Positions 53,697 to 62,387 of a stretch of DNA of 64,000 nucleotides are shown here, piece by piece. Numbering within the stretch: position 1 is the first letter of the stretch; each line of letters starts with the position of its first letter. Source of the stretch: Proteiniphilum acetatigenes DSM 18083 (GTDB lineage Bacteria > Bacteroidota > Bacteroidia > Bacteroidales > Dysgonomonadaceae); assembly GCF_000380985.1 (NCBI RefSeq), contig NZ_KB905702.1, forward strand, positions 62,001-126,000, given 5' to 3'. The position numbers and the translations under genes are program-made. The notes under the pieces were generated by a model. It was not told the DNA's origin, did not search any database, and saw only the letters and a program-made list of their open reading frames with translations.

Positions 53697-54692
53697 TCAA
53701 ATCTCCATCTCCAATTCTTTTTTCATGTCGAAATCACCGTCGTGAAGATACACTACTTCGAGGGTTTTTTCGTAATTGGTCGATTTTTTGGAAAAGAAAT
53801 CGTGTTGTGTTGTTTCCACATTCAATCCATTCAGCACAATCGGGTTTACCTCATTGATCTCGTAACGCGGTTCGAAGCCGAGGTTCATCAAAGCCTTGTT
53901 ACCGTTATACCGTATATATTCCTTTACTTCGGCTCCCAGACCGATATCACTATACACATGATCGGTATATTTCATTTCATTTTCATAAAGCAGGTCCATC
54001 AGGGCGAATAAATCGGTTTTGAGTTTTTCCTGTTTCTTTTCGTTGAAAGTCTCAAATATCTCCTGTGCCAGCAGACCGACAAATACGCCGTGAATGGATT
54101 CGTCGGCGATGATCTTCTTTATGATATCGCAACTGGCTACCATTTGTCCTTGTCCTGCCAACCACAGAGGCAGGAAGAAACCACTATAGAACAGGAATGT
54201 TTCAAGAAAAACAGAAGCTACCAAGGCCATATATACCTCTTCTTTGGAGACATGCTCTTTGTCGAGTTTCCGGTAATAGCTATCAATCGTTTTGGCTTTG
54301 AACTGGAGTTGTTCATTGGTGGATGCCCATTCAAAGATAGCATCGATTTCGGTGGTGGAAGCCACTGTCGTAAAAATAGTGGAATAGGATTTGGCATGGA
54401 TGGCTTCCATCATACACATATAGGAAAGTACCGATTTGTTTTGCAACCCCTCGATATTGTCGATCACCTTAGGCATACCGGTATGGCTCTGCAGGGTATC
54501 GAGCAGGGTCAATCCCCCCAATGCTTTTTTATATGCTTCGCGCAGTTCGGGCGAAAGCGATTTCCAGGAATCGATATCTTTTGAAGGGATATATTCGGTA
54601 TCGATCCAGAACTGTTTCAGGTTTTGTTCCCAGAACATCTCTACGTAGTCGTTCTCGGGAGTATTCCAGTTGACGGCTTTAAATTGTTTCAT
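53697..54692 (-). CDS. nrdF: ribonucleoside-diphosphate reductase beta subunit, class Ib
   Basis: Supplies the tyrosyl radical through a dimetal site. The 331-residue protein (ATG at 54692; an in-frame TTG at 54713 is less likely) has the carboxylate and His ligands in MCMMEAIHAKSYSTIF, ALVASVFLETFLFYSGFF and IIADESIHGVFVG. The radical Tyr is in AKSYSTIF. The short length and the lack of an NrdB-like N-terminal extension, with nrdI, nrdE and nrdH nearby, place it in class Ib (usually Mn2-Tyr). It is separated from nrdE by 340 bases with a large inverted repeat. Confidence 0.93.
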   Translation of the reverse strand: MKQFKAVNWNTPENDYVEMFWEQNLKQFWIDTEYIPSKDIDSWKSLSPELREAYKKALGGLTLLDTLQSHTGMPKVIDNIEGLQNKSVLSYMCMMEAIHAKSYSTIFTTVASTTEIDAIFEWASTNEQLQFKAKTIDSYYRKLDKEHVSKEEVYMALVASVFLETFLFYSGFFLPLWLAGQGQMVASCDIIKKIIADESIHGVFVGLLAQEIFETFNEKKQEKLKTDLFALMDLLYENEMKYTDHVYSDIGLGAEVKEYIRYNGNKALMNLGFEPRYEINEVNPIVLNGLNVETTQHDFFSKKSTNYEKTLEVVYLHDGDFDMKKELEMEI

Positions 54693-54708
54693 TATGATTA
54701 ATATTAGA

Positions 54709-54741
54709 GCCAAGAATCAAGAGCCAAGACACAAGACTATT
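54709..54741. repeat. interspersed AAGA-CAAGA intergenic repeat, copy 2
   Basis: AGAGCCAAGAATCAAGAGCC continues with AAGACACAAGACT, nearly the same as copy 1. It lies just before the nrdF start. Confidence 0.5.
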
Positions 54742-54874
54742 CAGTCCTGTAATAGGAAGCAAAAGGGTTTTGCTAATGCTGGCCGTTGGTTCATGTTTGT
54801 TTTTTATAATATTGTTGTTTTTATTTTCGCGTGTGTCTTTGGAATATGACTGAGACTAAAGCGGAGACCTTTTA

Positions 54875-54986
54875 GATATTTTGTGGGGACCCATTGCTCG
54901 TGAGTAGCGTTAAAAGAGTAGCTGTTTGAGCGAAGCGAGTTCTACTCTTTTAGCGTAGCACGAGCTGTAATGGGTCACAAAATATC
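54875..54986. repeat. 112-base imperfect inverted repeat between nrdE and nrdF
   Basis: The left arm (GATATTTTGTGGGGACCCA, then TTGCTCGTG ... TAAAAGAGTAG) pairs with the right arm (CTACTCTTTTA ... CACGAG ... TGGGTCACAAAATATC). The arms are about 47 bases with a few bulges, and the loop is GAGCGAAGCGAG-like, itself able to fold. No open frame is present. It resembles a MITE- or REP-like element, or an mRNA-stabilising hairpin inside the nrd operon. Confidence 0.65.
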
Positions 54987-55032
54987 GTCAGTCGATGATT
55001 TAGTTGTAGTCATACCTCTTTGCAAAAATCAA

Positions 55033-57123
55033 TTACACCGAGCAGGAGATACAGTCTTCGACTGTCGTTTTCCTTGTCCGGGTATAATACAATGATTTCA
55101 ATCCCGCCTTATGGGCGTAGATATAGTACCGCGCCAGATCGCGGGTCGTATGGCTGCTTTTGGTATGCAGTATGGTCGATATGCCTTGATCCACATGCCG
55201 TTGGATCACCGAGATCAGCCTTATCACTTTCATCTGATCCATATCATATGCCGATTTGTAAAAGAAATAATTGTCGTTGGTGAGGTAAGGCATCGGATAG
55301 AACGAAGTGCTGTCGCCATATTCGCGCACCTCTATCGTATCCACCACGGGCATTACCGAAGCGGTGGAGCTCATGATATACGAAGTCGACTGGTTGGGCG
55401 CTATCGCCAGCCGGTAGGCATGATACAGCCCGTGTTGCATTACCTGTTCTTTCAGATTCTTCCACTCTTCGATCCCGGGGATATCGATCCCTTCGAACAG
55501 TTCTTTTACCTTGTCGGTTTTAGGGAGATAATCCCATTCGGTATATTTGTCGAAATAGGTTCCTTTGGCATATTCCGATTTGTCGAAATCTTTAAATACG
55601 ATCCCTCTTTCGCGTGCGATCTCCATCGACCGCTCCAGAGAGTAGAAATTCATCATCATGAAAAACACGTTGCAGAAGTCGAGTGCTTCAGTACTTTCGT
55701 ACGAAATAAAATTCTTGGCAAACAACCCGTGCAGGTTCATGGCTCCCAGTCCCACGCTGTGCAGCTCTTCATTGGCTTTTTTGACGGAGGGGACAATATC
55801 GATATTGGAAATATCCGAAACAACCGTCAGGGAGCTGATGGCGGTCTTCACCGCTTCCCTGATCCGTTTGTTATCCATCACGGTCACGATATTCAGCGAG
55901 CCCAGGTTACAGGAAATACCACGGCGGATCACATCCTCCTCATAATAATCGTTGATCCCGGATACTTCCGACAATTGCATTATCTCCGTACAGAGGTTGG
56001 AGAATTTCACTTCACCGATATCTTTCAACGCATGCCCGCGGTTAGCATTGTCCTTGAAGAAGAGATAAGGATAACCGCTCTCTTTCTGTGTCTGGGCAAT
56101 CTTTACCAGCATCAGGCGGGCATTGAGCCTTTTCTTCCTTACTTTAGGGTTATCGACCAGTTCGGTGTACATTTCGTTGATATCCATATCGTCGAGATAC
56201 TGCCCGTACGCCTGAAACACGGTGTGCGGATAGAACACATAGAACGGCTCATCCTTTTCGGCAAGCTCCATGAACTTGTCGGGAATCACTACGCCGATGG
56301 AGAGGGATTTGATACGCACTTTCTCGTCCACGTTGATCTTTTTACAATCGAGGAATTCCTCGATATCGGAGTGGAACACGTTCAGGTAAACCGCCCCGGC
56401 GCCCGGCCGTTGTCCCAGTTGATTGGCATAGGAGAATACATCCTCTAAAAGTTTCATCACCGGCAATACGCCGCTGGCACGGCCTTCCACTCCTTTTATC
56501 GCTTCCGAACGTCCGCGTAGCTTGGAGAGGTTGAGCGAAACGCCCCCGCCGATAGACGAAAGTTTCATGGAGGAGTTGATCGCATAACCGATACCGTTGA
56601 GGCTGTCGCCGATCTCGTCGAGGAAGCATGACACCAACTCTCCCGAGCGTTTTTTGCCGGCATTCAGGAAGGTCGGTGTGGCGGGTTGATATTCCTGGTT
56701 GATAAACAATTCGGCATATTCCATTGCCTTGTTTATATCGCCACGGCCGAGATAAAGCGCAGCACACGCCAACCGGTCCTCATACCGTTCCAGGAATTTC
56801 TCCCCGCTATCGTCCCGCAGGGCATAATTCTGGAAGAACTTGAACGCGCTGATATAAGACGGGAAACGGAATTTCTTCTCGTACATCAGGTTGTACACCT
56901 CTTTGATCTCTTCGAAGGAATACCATTCCAGTAAATTCTCGTAATAGTTGTTTTCGATCAGATAATCTATCTTTTCTTTCAGCGTATAGAAAAATACGGT
57001 GTTTTTATTGACATATTCGAGAAAATAGGAGCGTACCGCCTCTTTGTCCTTCCCGAACTGAAACTCATCGTCCTTTTTCACCATTACCTGGTTGTTGAGT
57101 AATATCCAGTTTTTTACTTTCAT
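55033..57123 (-). CDS. nrdE: ribonucleoside-diphosphate reductase alpha subunit, class Ib
   Basis: Reduces NDPs to dNDPs with the radical from NrdF. The 696-residue protein has no ATP-cone, as usual for class Ib. Active-site residues are visible in SNLCTEI (Asn, Cys, Glu), in the first redox Cys of SGELVSCFLDEIGDSL and in the C-terminal pair CISCSV. IAPNQSTSYIMSSTASVMPV is the usual nucleotide-binding loop. NrdI and NrdH lie upstream. The long antisense frame across this gene is a shadow. Confidence 0.95.
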   Translation of the reverse strand: MKVKNWILLNNQVMVKKDDEFQFGKDKEAVRSYFLEYVNKNTVFFYTLKEKIDYLIENNYYENLLEWYSFEEIKEVYNLMYEKKFRFPSYISAFKFFQNYALRDDSGEKFLERYEDRLACAALYLGRGDINKAMEYAELFINQEYQPATPTFLNAGKKRSGELVSCFLDEIGDSLNGIGYAINSSMKLSSIGGGVSLNLSKLRGRSEAIKGVEGRASGVLPVMKLLEDVFSYANQLGQRPGAGAVYLNVFHSDIEEFLDCKKINVDEKVRIKSLSIGVVIPDKFMELAEKDEPFYVFYPHTVFQAYGQYLDDMDINEMYTELVDNPKVRKKRLNARLMLVKIAQTQKESGYPYLFFKDNANRGHALKDIGEVKFSNLCTEIMQLSEVSGINDYYEEDVIRRGISCNLGSLNIVTVMDNKRIREAVKTAISSLTVVSDISNIDIVPSVKKANEELHSVGLGAMNLHGLFAKNFISYESTEALDFCNVFFMMMNFYSLERSMEIARERGIVFKDFDKSEYAKGTYFDKYTEWDYLPKTDKVKELFEGIDIPGIEEWKNLKEQVMQHGLYHAYRLAIAPNQSTSYIMSSTASVMPVVDTIEVREYGDSTSFYPMPYLTNDNYFFYKSAYDMDQMKVIRLISVIQRHVDQGISTILHTKSSHTTRDLARYYIYAHKAGLKSLYYTRTRKTTVEDCISCSV

Positions 57124-57134
57124 TTGATTAAAAT

Positions 57135-57171
57135 TTAGAGCCAGGGATCAAGATTCAAGAACCAAGACTTT
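57135..57171. repeat. interspersed AAGA-CAAGA intergenic repeat, copy 3
   Basis: AGAGCCAGGGATCAAGATTC, then AAGAACCAAGACT, a diverged copy of the repeats near nrdF. It lies between nrdE and nrdI. Confidence 0.45.
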
Positions 57172-57268
57172 TGATAAATTAAAAATTAAGAGTGAAGAAT
57201 TAAAAATGATAAATAGCTGTTTACACATGTTTTGTATCTTCCTATTTCTTCACTATTGCTGCTATTTT

Positions 57269-57658
57269 CTACATAACCTGTTCGTGTAGCCGCACCTTAA
57301 AGGAGTTGACTTTTTCTATAAAGGCGTTTACATCCCGTTCCAACCCCGACAGTTCGAATTTCAGCAAGAGCGGTATACCGTATCTCGTCGCAATCTTGTC
57401 GGCTGCCACGGCAAAGTTCGCACCCCAGTTCATATTCCCGCTCGATGAGATGGTTAAGATAAACGGGGAGTTTACCTGCATGAATCGCTCAGTAGAGTAG
57501 GACACCTGCCCTATCTTAGTAGTATAGGTAATAAGGTGACCGGGGCTTGAAATGATCAAATCTTCAGATATTTTCAGGCATTGCCATCCGGTTCTTGCTG
57601 ATACCTTACGCACGAAACGTTCCACATTGCCCGTTCTGCTATCATAATAGATTGTCAT
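57269..57658 (-). CDS. nrdI: NrdI flavodoxin-like protein
   Basis: Flavoprotein that supplies oxidant for assembly of the Mn2-Tyr cofactor of NrdF. The 129-residue protein begins MTIYYDSRTGNVERFVRKV, the FMN-binding loop of the family, and has SSGNMNWGANFAVAADKIA, the NrdI signature. Its ATG overlaps the nrdH stop (ATGA). Confidence 0.94.
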   Translation of the reverse strand: MTIYYDSRTGNVERFVRKVSARTGWQCLKISEDLIISSPGHLITYTTKIGQVSYSTERFMQVNSPFILTISSSGNMNWGANFAVAADKIATRYGIPLLLKFELSGLERDVNAFIEKVNSFKVRLHEQVM

Positions 57659-57894
57659 AGTTGTGCTACCATTGTATTCAACTTCTCCGGATCATAACCC
57701 ACAATACGTACTAATTCCTCGCTCCCGTCGACCAGGATAGTAGTGGGAACAGAACGTATTTTATGTTTCATTGCCAATTCCGGACTGTTAAACGGGTTGA
57801 CAGCCTCAAAAGCAATGTTTTTATCTTTAAGGAATCTCGACACCATCAGGCACGGATTGCAATCTTCTTTTTCAAATTTGACGATCTTTCTCAT
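57655..57894 (-). CDS. nrdH: NrdH-like thioredoxin/glutaredoxin
   Basis: Electron donor for NrdE. The 79-residue protein has the redox motif CNPC (residues 12-15) after KFEKEDC, a cis-Pro segment SVPTTILVDG and a short C-terminal helix. The motif is more thioredoxin-like than the CVQC of classic NrdH. It is the first gene after riboswitch 3 and is coupled to nrdI. Confidence 0.88.
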   Translation of the reverse strand: MRKIVKFEKEDCNPCLMVSRFLKDKNIAFEAVNPFNSPELAMKHKIRSVPTTILVDGSEELVRIVGYDPEKLNTMVAQL

Positions 57895-57931
57895 TTTGAT
57901 GCAATTTTACAGGTTATTAAATAGTCGATAT

Positions 57932-57956
57932 ATGCATAACACACCCTGTTATGCAT
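57932..57956 (-). promoter_or_regulatory. perfect 10-bp inverted repeat in the nrdH leader
   Basis: ATGCATAACA (57932-57941), five bases, TGTTATGCAT (57947-57956). It lies 38 bases before the nrdH ATG and far downstream of riboswitch 3. It does not fit the NrdR box pattern. It may be an operator or an RNA hairpin. Confidence 0.55.
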
Positions 57957-58116
57957 GGGATAAATAAATATCGGATTGAATTTTTTACTTCTGAACTATT
58001 TTTTAAGTCAGATAGATAGTCAATAAGTTTTCTTATTCTACAACTTAATAAAAAAATAGTTTAGCTTTATTGCACATTTTCTTTATAAAACCCGAAAGAA
58101 AATTATTTCTTCTTTT

Positions 58117-58288
58117 GGCAGGTCTTCTGACTTACTCTGTTTCCGGCGGCCTTCCCTTTACATATAATAAAAGTGGCAAAAAGAATTGCAGAAACACTTG
58201 AATGAGTTTACAGCAGCGGGCTCTGTTCAGGATTTGCACCTGATTCCCTTTTCATTCCGGTCACGAGAACTCATGATCGGAACACCAA
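58117..58288 (-). promoter_or_regulatory. cobalamin riboswitch 3 (upstream of nrdHIE-nrdF)
   Basis: On the minus strand: TTGGTGTT, a TCCG/CGGA-type stem, AAAAGGGAATCAGGTGCAAA, CAGAGCCCGCTGCTGTAAAC, a TTGCCACTT box, GGGAAGGC and GAGTAAGTCAGAAGACCTGC. The core blocks and order match riboswitches 1 and 2. The nrdH ATG is 222 bases downstream. Confidence 0.94.
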
Positions 58289-58489
58289 AATTTCCAACAA
58301 ATATCGAATAAAAAAACGGAATAGATACTTAAAACGGAATATATTTTTCTATGGAATATCGATAAAGTTTATCAAAATGGAAAATTTTTCAATTTAAAAT
58401 TGTAGTAAAGTTTTCCATTTTTAAAATTACAGAACGATTTTATTTTTCTAAATCTTCTGTTTTGTAGAAGTTGTGGATCGTTTTCTGAG

Positions 58490-59311
58490 TTAGTGTTGTC
58501 TGCTTTCCAGATACCTGATTAATGCTTCGCTTTTTTCTTTTTCTAATTTCAGCTGTTCAATATCAAGCAATAGGGAGGAGAGTTCGAAAGAGTCGCTGAC
58601 GCCTTTTTTGGCAGCATCGGTCATTGTGACTGTGACAGTACGGTTACCGATAAATTGAATGGAGATCGGTTGATTCCGGAAGGTATAGATAAATCCGGCA
58701 ACTCCGTTTTCACTGTTTCCACTGTATCGAACAATCTCATAGGCCTTATCCTGTGTATTAAACCGGTAATTCAACCCGTCGGAAGTAACAGGCAGTGTCT
58801 CGGCATAATTTCCGTCGGCAGTGCTCACCTTGACCTTATTATGCCTGATAGTACTCCCCGAAAGGATACTTTCGATAAAGAGCACACCTTTTTCCCGTAC
58901 ACCTGAACGCAAGCCGTTTCGGCTTAAGGACGACTGATGCGGGTATGCCTTGGGGTAGTACTCACCGAACTCCTGGTACCGCTCATCGCGTACATAATCG
59001 AAAAGGCTGAGCTTGCTATTGAGCTCGGTGTATTTTACACCAAGCATCGAGTCGCAATACACAATATTTCGCCTGTTTTCCGCCATACGTATTTCCTGCA
59101 TAAGTGTGAATCCGGCGTTGATTTCATCAAAAGATTTAGGAAAAAGAATTTTAATGCTGTCAATCTTCAACTTGGCCAGCGGATAATTGCCTTCCTGATA
59201 TGCTTTTCCCGCTTGGGAAAGATATTCTTTTGCTCCTCTGTTTTTTCCCGAACAGGAAAAAAGGAGAAGTACAGAAAGGAACAGTACAGTGGTCTGAAAA
59301 GAAAAACGCAT
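58490..59311 (-). CDS. hypothetical lipoprotein
   Basis: A 273-residue lipoprotein with lipobox LLFSC (Cys20), then SGKNRG; the absence of acidic residues there suggests a periplasm-facing protein. A helical, TPR-like hairpin follows (about 25-75, YLSQAGKAYQEGNYPLAKLK). The middle is beta-rich (about 130-230), and the C-terminus is a coiled coil (IEQLKLEKEKSEALIRYLES). I do not recognise the family; similar proteins with a TPR-like start are common in Bacteroidota. A single gene convergent with the upstream cluster, with a TAATTTTG element at 59376-59369. Confidence 0.75.
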   Translation of the reverse strand: MRFSFQTTVLFLSVLLLFSCSGKNRGAKEYLSQAGKAYQEGNYPLAKLKIDSIKILFPKSFDEINAGFTLMQEIRMAENRRNIVYCDSMLGVKYTELNSKLSLFDYVRDERYQEFGEYYPKAYPHQSSLSRNGLRSGVREKGVLFIESILSGSTIRHNKVKVSTADGNYAETLPVTSDGLNYRFNTQDKAYEIVRYSGNSENGVAGFIYTFRNQPISIQFIGNRTVTVTMTDAAKKGVSDSFELSSLLLDIEQLKLEKEKSEALIRYLESRQH

Positions 59312-59420
59312 CTCAATAATAGCATTTTATGAACACGGAGGATCGCCCTCCGGCCTTGTTTACCTCTGCAAAATTACAAATATATTCCTCATCAAAAGCT
59401 GTTATAAAGCACAATTATTG

Positions 59421-59428
59421 TAATTTTG
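59421..59428 (+). promoter_or_regulatory. -7 element of the cca gene
   Basis: TAATTTTG matches TAnnTTTG, 139 bases before the ATG at 59568. The -33 element is not clear. Confidence 0.4.
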
Positions 59429-59567
59429 CAATTCGTAACAGATAATACACTGTAATGTAATCACTTCGGCAGAACGGACATTCTACAGCCAATAAAAAAA
59501 CGTGTTCGTTAAACAATACGGGCACATGGCAAATGACGACAAACCGGGCTAAAAACTATTATTATTT

Positions 59568-61001
59568 ATGGAGATATCCAGGGAAGAGATACAGGCGCAT
59601 TTAGACAAGAAGATATTCAGGTTGATTTCAGAAACGGCCGATGAGATGGGAGTAGCATGCTACCTGATCGGTGGTTATGTGCGTGATTTCTTTCTATACC
59701 GCCCGTCGAAAGACATCGATGTGGTAGCAGTCGGCCAGGGGATCGAACTGGCGAAAGCGGTAGCGGAAAAACTGGGTAAGAAAAGCAGGATCTCCGTTTT
59801 TAAAAATTTCGGTACGGCGCAGATAAAGTACAAAGAGTATGAAATTGAGTTTGTGGGTGCCAGGAAAGAGTCTTACCGGCTGGATTCCCGTAAACCTATC
59901 GTGGAGGACGGTACTCTGGAAGATGACCAGCGGCGGCGTGATTTTACTATCAACGCAATGGCTTTCTGTCTGAACAGGGAGCGATACGGGGAATTGTCAG
60001 ACCCTTTCAACGGGATGCAGGATCTGGAATACCTGATCATCCGCACACCTCTCGATCCGGATATCACCTTCAGCGACGATCCCCTGCGGATGATGCGTGC
60101 CATCCGGTTCGCCTCCCAACTCGGTTTTGATATCTATCCCGACACATTTGATGCCATCGGCCGGAACAAGGAGCGTTTAAGCATCCTTTCGATGGAGAGG
60201 GTGATCGATGAACTTAACAAAATAATTCTGTCACCCAAACCCTCCGTCGGATTCATTCTATTGGAAAGGACAGGTCTCCTCGATATTATTTTCCCCGAGC
60301 TGACAGCCCTGAAAGGAGCCGAAACGAAAGACGGGGTGGGGCATAAAGATAATTTTTACCATACGCTCACAGTACTGGATAATATTGCGCGGCAGACGGA
60401 TAACCTTTGGCTGCGCTGGTCTGCACTTCTTCACGATATCGCCAAACCCGTCACCAAAAGATGGGATCCGCGGCTGGGATGGACTTTCCATAACCATAAT
60501 TTTATAGGGGAGAAGATGGTACCTAAAATCTTCCGGAGGATGAAATTGCCGCAGAATGAAAAGATGAAATATGTCCAGAAGATGGTGTCACTCCATATGC
60601 GTCCCATGCAACTGGTGGAGGAGGAGGTGACCGACTCGGCGGTACGCCGCCTGCTCTTTGATGCCGGAGACGATATAGACGACCTGATGACATTGTGTGA
60701 AGCTGATATCACATCGAAGAATCCCGAGAAAGTGCGCAGGTTTCTGAATAACTTCAGGATCGTGCGGAGAAAACTGGAAGAGATCGAGGAGAAAGACCGG
60801 GTACGTAATTTCCAGCCGCCTGTGGATGGTAATGAGATCATGGAGATCTTCGGTCTTCCGCAATGCCGGGAAATAGGGTTGCTGAAATCTGCTATAAAAG
60901 AAGCCATATTGGAAGGGGAGATACCTAACGAGCGGGAAGCTGCTTTTCAGTTTATGTTAAAAAAAGCTACAGAGATGGGGCTTACACCTAAGGTAAATTG
61001 A
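59568..61001 (+). CDS. cca: CCA tRNA nucleotidyltransferase with HD domain
   Basis: Adds or repairs the CCA end of tRNAs. This matters here because the tRNA-Val gene lacks an encoded CCA. The head domain has [20 protein letters not shown] with the catalytic DxD, then [12 protein letters not shown]; the neck and RNA-binding region follow ([20 protein letters not shown]). An HD domain lies at about 260-370 ([11 protein letters not shown], then [10 protein letters not shown]). At 477 residues it is of the usual Bacteroidota type. A poly(A) polymerase cannot be excluded but is unlikely. Confidence 0.92.
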   Translation: MEISREEIQAHLDKKIFRLISETADEMGVACYLIGGYVRDFFLYRPSKDIDVVAVGQGIELAKAVAEKLGKKSRISVFKNFGTAQIKYKEYEIEFVGARKESYRLDSRKPIVEDGTLEDDQRRRDFTINAMAFCLNRERYGELSDPFNGMQDLEYLIIRTPLDPDITFSDDPLRMMRAIRFASQLGFDIYPDTFDAIGRNKERLSILSMERVIDELNKIILSPKPSVGFILLERTGLLDIIFPELTALKGAETKDGVGHKDNFYHTLTVLDNIARQTDNLWLRWSALLHDIAKPVTKRWDPRLGWTFHNHNFIGEKMVPKIFRRMKLPQNEKMKYVQKMVSLHMRPMQLVEEEVTDSAVRRLLFDAGDDIDDLMTLCEADITSKNPEKVRRFLNNFRIVRRKLEEIEEKDRVRNFQPPVDGNEIMEIFGLPQCREIGLLKSAIKEAILEGEIPNEREAAFQFMLKKATEMGLTPKVN

Positions 61002-61218
61002 AAATGGAAAATGGAGAATTGAAAATTAAAGGTGGAAAAGTGGAAAAGAGCCATGGAGATTAGGAGAGTGGGCGAAAGGAAGACTATGGAGTGAAAAGTG
61101 GAAAAGTGAGTAGGTGCCTGAGTGCCTAAGTAAGGGTGTTTTGAACTTTTCACAAGCACAATTGTTGTAGTGAAGTAAATTTCTTAGGTTATATCAATAT
61201 TTTTATACATTTTCACAA
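61002..61218 (+). other. low-complexity purine-rich intergenic region
   Basis: Contains repeats of GGAAAAGTGGAAAAG and GAAAATGGAGAATTG type between cca and the terC-like gene. No yybP-ykoY (manganese) riboswitch core is visible, although such riboswitches often precede terC-family genes. Confidence 0.5.
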
Positions 61219-62226
61219 ATGGAAGTAAATTCCGCGTTCTGGATAGGATTTATCATCCTCATTATCGTATTGTTGTTGCTCGACATGTTTGCCTTTCACA
61301 AAAAGGGAGAAGTTGTCAACGTGAAGAAAGCATTATGGCTAAGTTTTTTTTGGATTTCCCTCGCACTTATTTTTAATGCGGGGATTTATTTTGTTTTCGG
61401 CAAAGAGCCGGCCCTTGAATTTTTTACCGCCTATTTGATTGAAAAATCGTTGAGTGTGGACAATCTCTTTGTCTTTATACTCATTTTTACTTCATTTAAG
61501 ATCGCCCCCAAATACCAGCATGATGTTCTCTTCTGGGGAATCCTGGGTGCTTTGATCTTCAGAGCTATATTCATTTTCGCAGGAATTGCGCTGTTGGAAC
61601 GTTTTGCCTGGATCATGTATGTGTTCGGAGGGTTCCTGGTGATTACCGGAATAAAAATGGTAGCAGACTTTATCCGTGAAAAAAGAGGCGAAGAGAAAGA
61701 AGAAGAAAAAGACCTGAACAATAGCTGGTATGTGAAACTTACCCGCAGGATCATCCCTATGACGAATGATATGTCCGTACCCAAATTCTTCAGGAAGATC
61801 GATCATAAAGTGGTGGCAACCCCCTTTTTCCTGGCATTACTGGTGATCGAGATGACCGACCTGGTGTTTGCGATAGATTCTATCCCTGCCGTATTGGCTG
61901 TTTCCACCGATATGTTTATCGTCTATACATCCAATATTTTTGCCATCCTCGGACTTCGCTCGCTCTATTTCGCACTGAGGGGAGTGATGGATTACTTCCA
62001 CTATTTGAAATACGCATTGAGCGCCATCCTGCTGTTTATCGGAGGTAAGATGATATTCAACCATTATGCCCACACGCATGGAATGGATTTTCATATTCCT
62101 ACCGTCACTTCTCTGCTGATCATATCGGCATTGATCGTAATATCCATTGCGGCTTCTATCATCAGGACCAAACTAATAGAGAAAAGTGCAAAAGTGAATT
62201 TTCATAGGAATGAGGACACAGTCTAG
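61219..62226 (+). CDS. TerC family membrane protein (Alx/MeeF type)
   Basis: A 335-residue membrane protein with about nine segments. The TerC signature is clear: EKSLSVDNLFVFILIFTSFK and ALLVIEMTDLVFAIDSIPAV, whose Asp and Glu residues lie within the membrane and are thought to bind metal. A charged cytoplasmic loop (about 155-175, REKRGEEKEEEKD) splits the two halves. Related proteins (Alx, MeeF, YkoY) export manganese or supply metal to secreted proteins. Manganese export would fit a bacterium that uses Mn2 class Ib RNR, but that link is speculative. Confidence 0.88.
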   Translation: MEVNSAFWIGFIILIIVLLLLDMFAFHKKGEVVNVKKALWLSFFWISLALIFNAGIYFVFGKEPALEFFTAYLIEKSLSVDNLFVFILIFTSFKIAPKYQHDVLFWGILGALIFRAIFIFAGIALLERFAWIMYVFGGFLVITGIKMVADFIREKRGEEKEEEKDLNNSWYVKLTRRIIPMTNDMSVPKFFRKIDHKVVATPFFLALLVIEMTDLVFAIDSIPAVLAVSTDMFIVYTSNIFAILGLRSLYFALRGVMDYFHYLKYALSAILLFIGGKMIFNHYAHTHGMDFHIPTVTSLLIISALIVISIAASIIRTKLIEKSAKVNFHRNEDTV

Positions 62227-62387
62227 TTTACCAAGACTATGCCGAGCGACGACAAAAAAATCTACGATAGTGAAAAGACCTTAATATTTCACATTCGTTC
62301 CTTTTTCTGCGATAATTTTTATTACTTTGCAGTTTATTTGGAAAAAGTGCATTCTCTGCGTTTTTGCACACACTATCTGTAACTCGT

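Noticed and set aside
55111-56448. A 445-codon open frame antisense to nrdE
   Set aside because: It lies wholly within a well-supported gene, its product is rich in His, Ile and Arg as expected for an antisense shadow, and it has no recognisable domain.
57932-57956. NrdR box before nrdH
   Set aside because: The dyad does not fit the ACA-TATAT-TGT type of the NrdR consensus, and only one copy is present, not the usual pair.
61002-61218. Possible manganese riboswitch before the TerC-family gene
   Set aside because: I looked for the yybP-ykoY core and saw only purine-rich low-complexity DNA.
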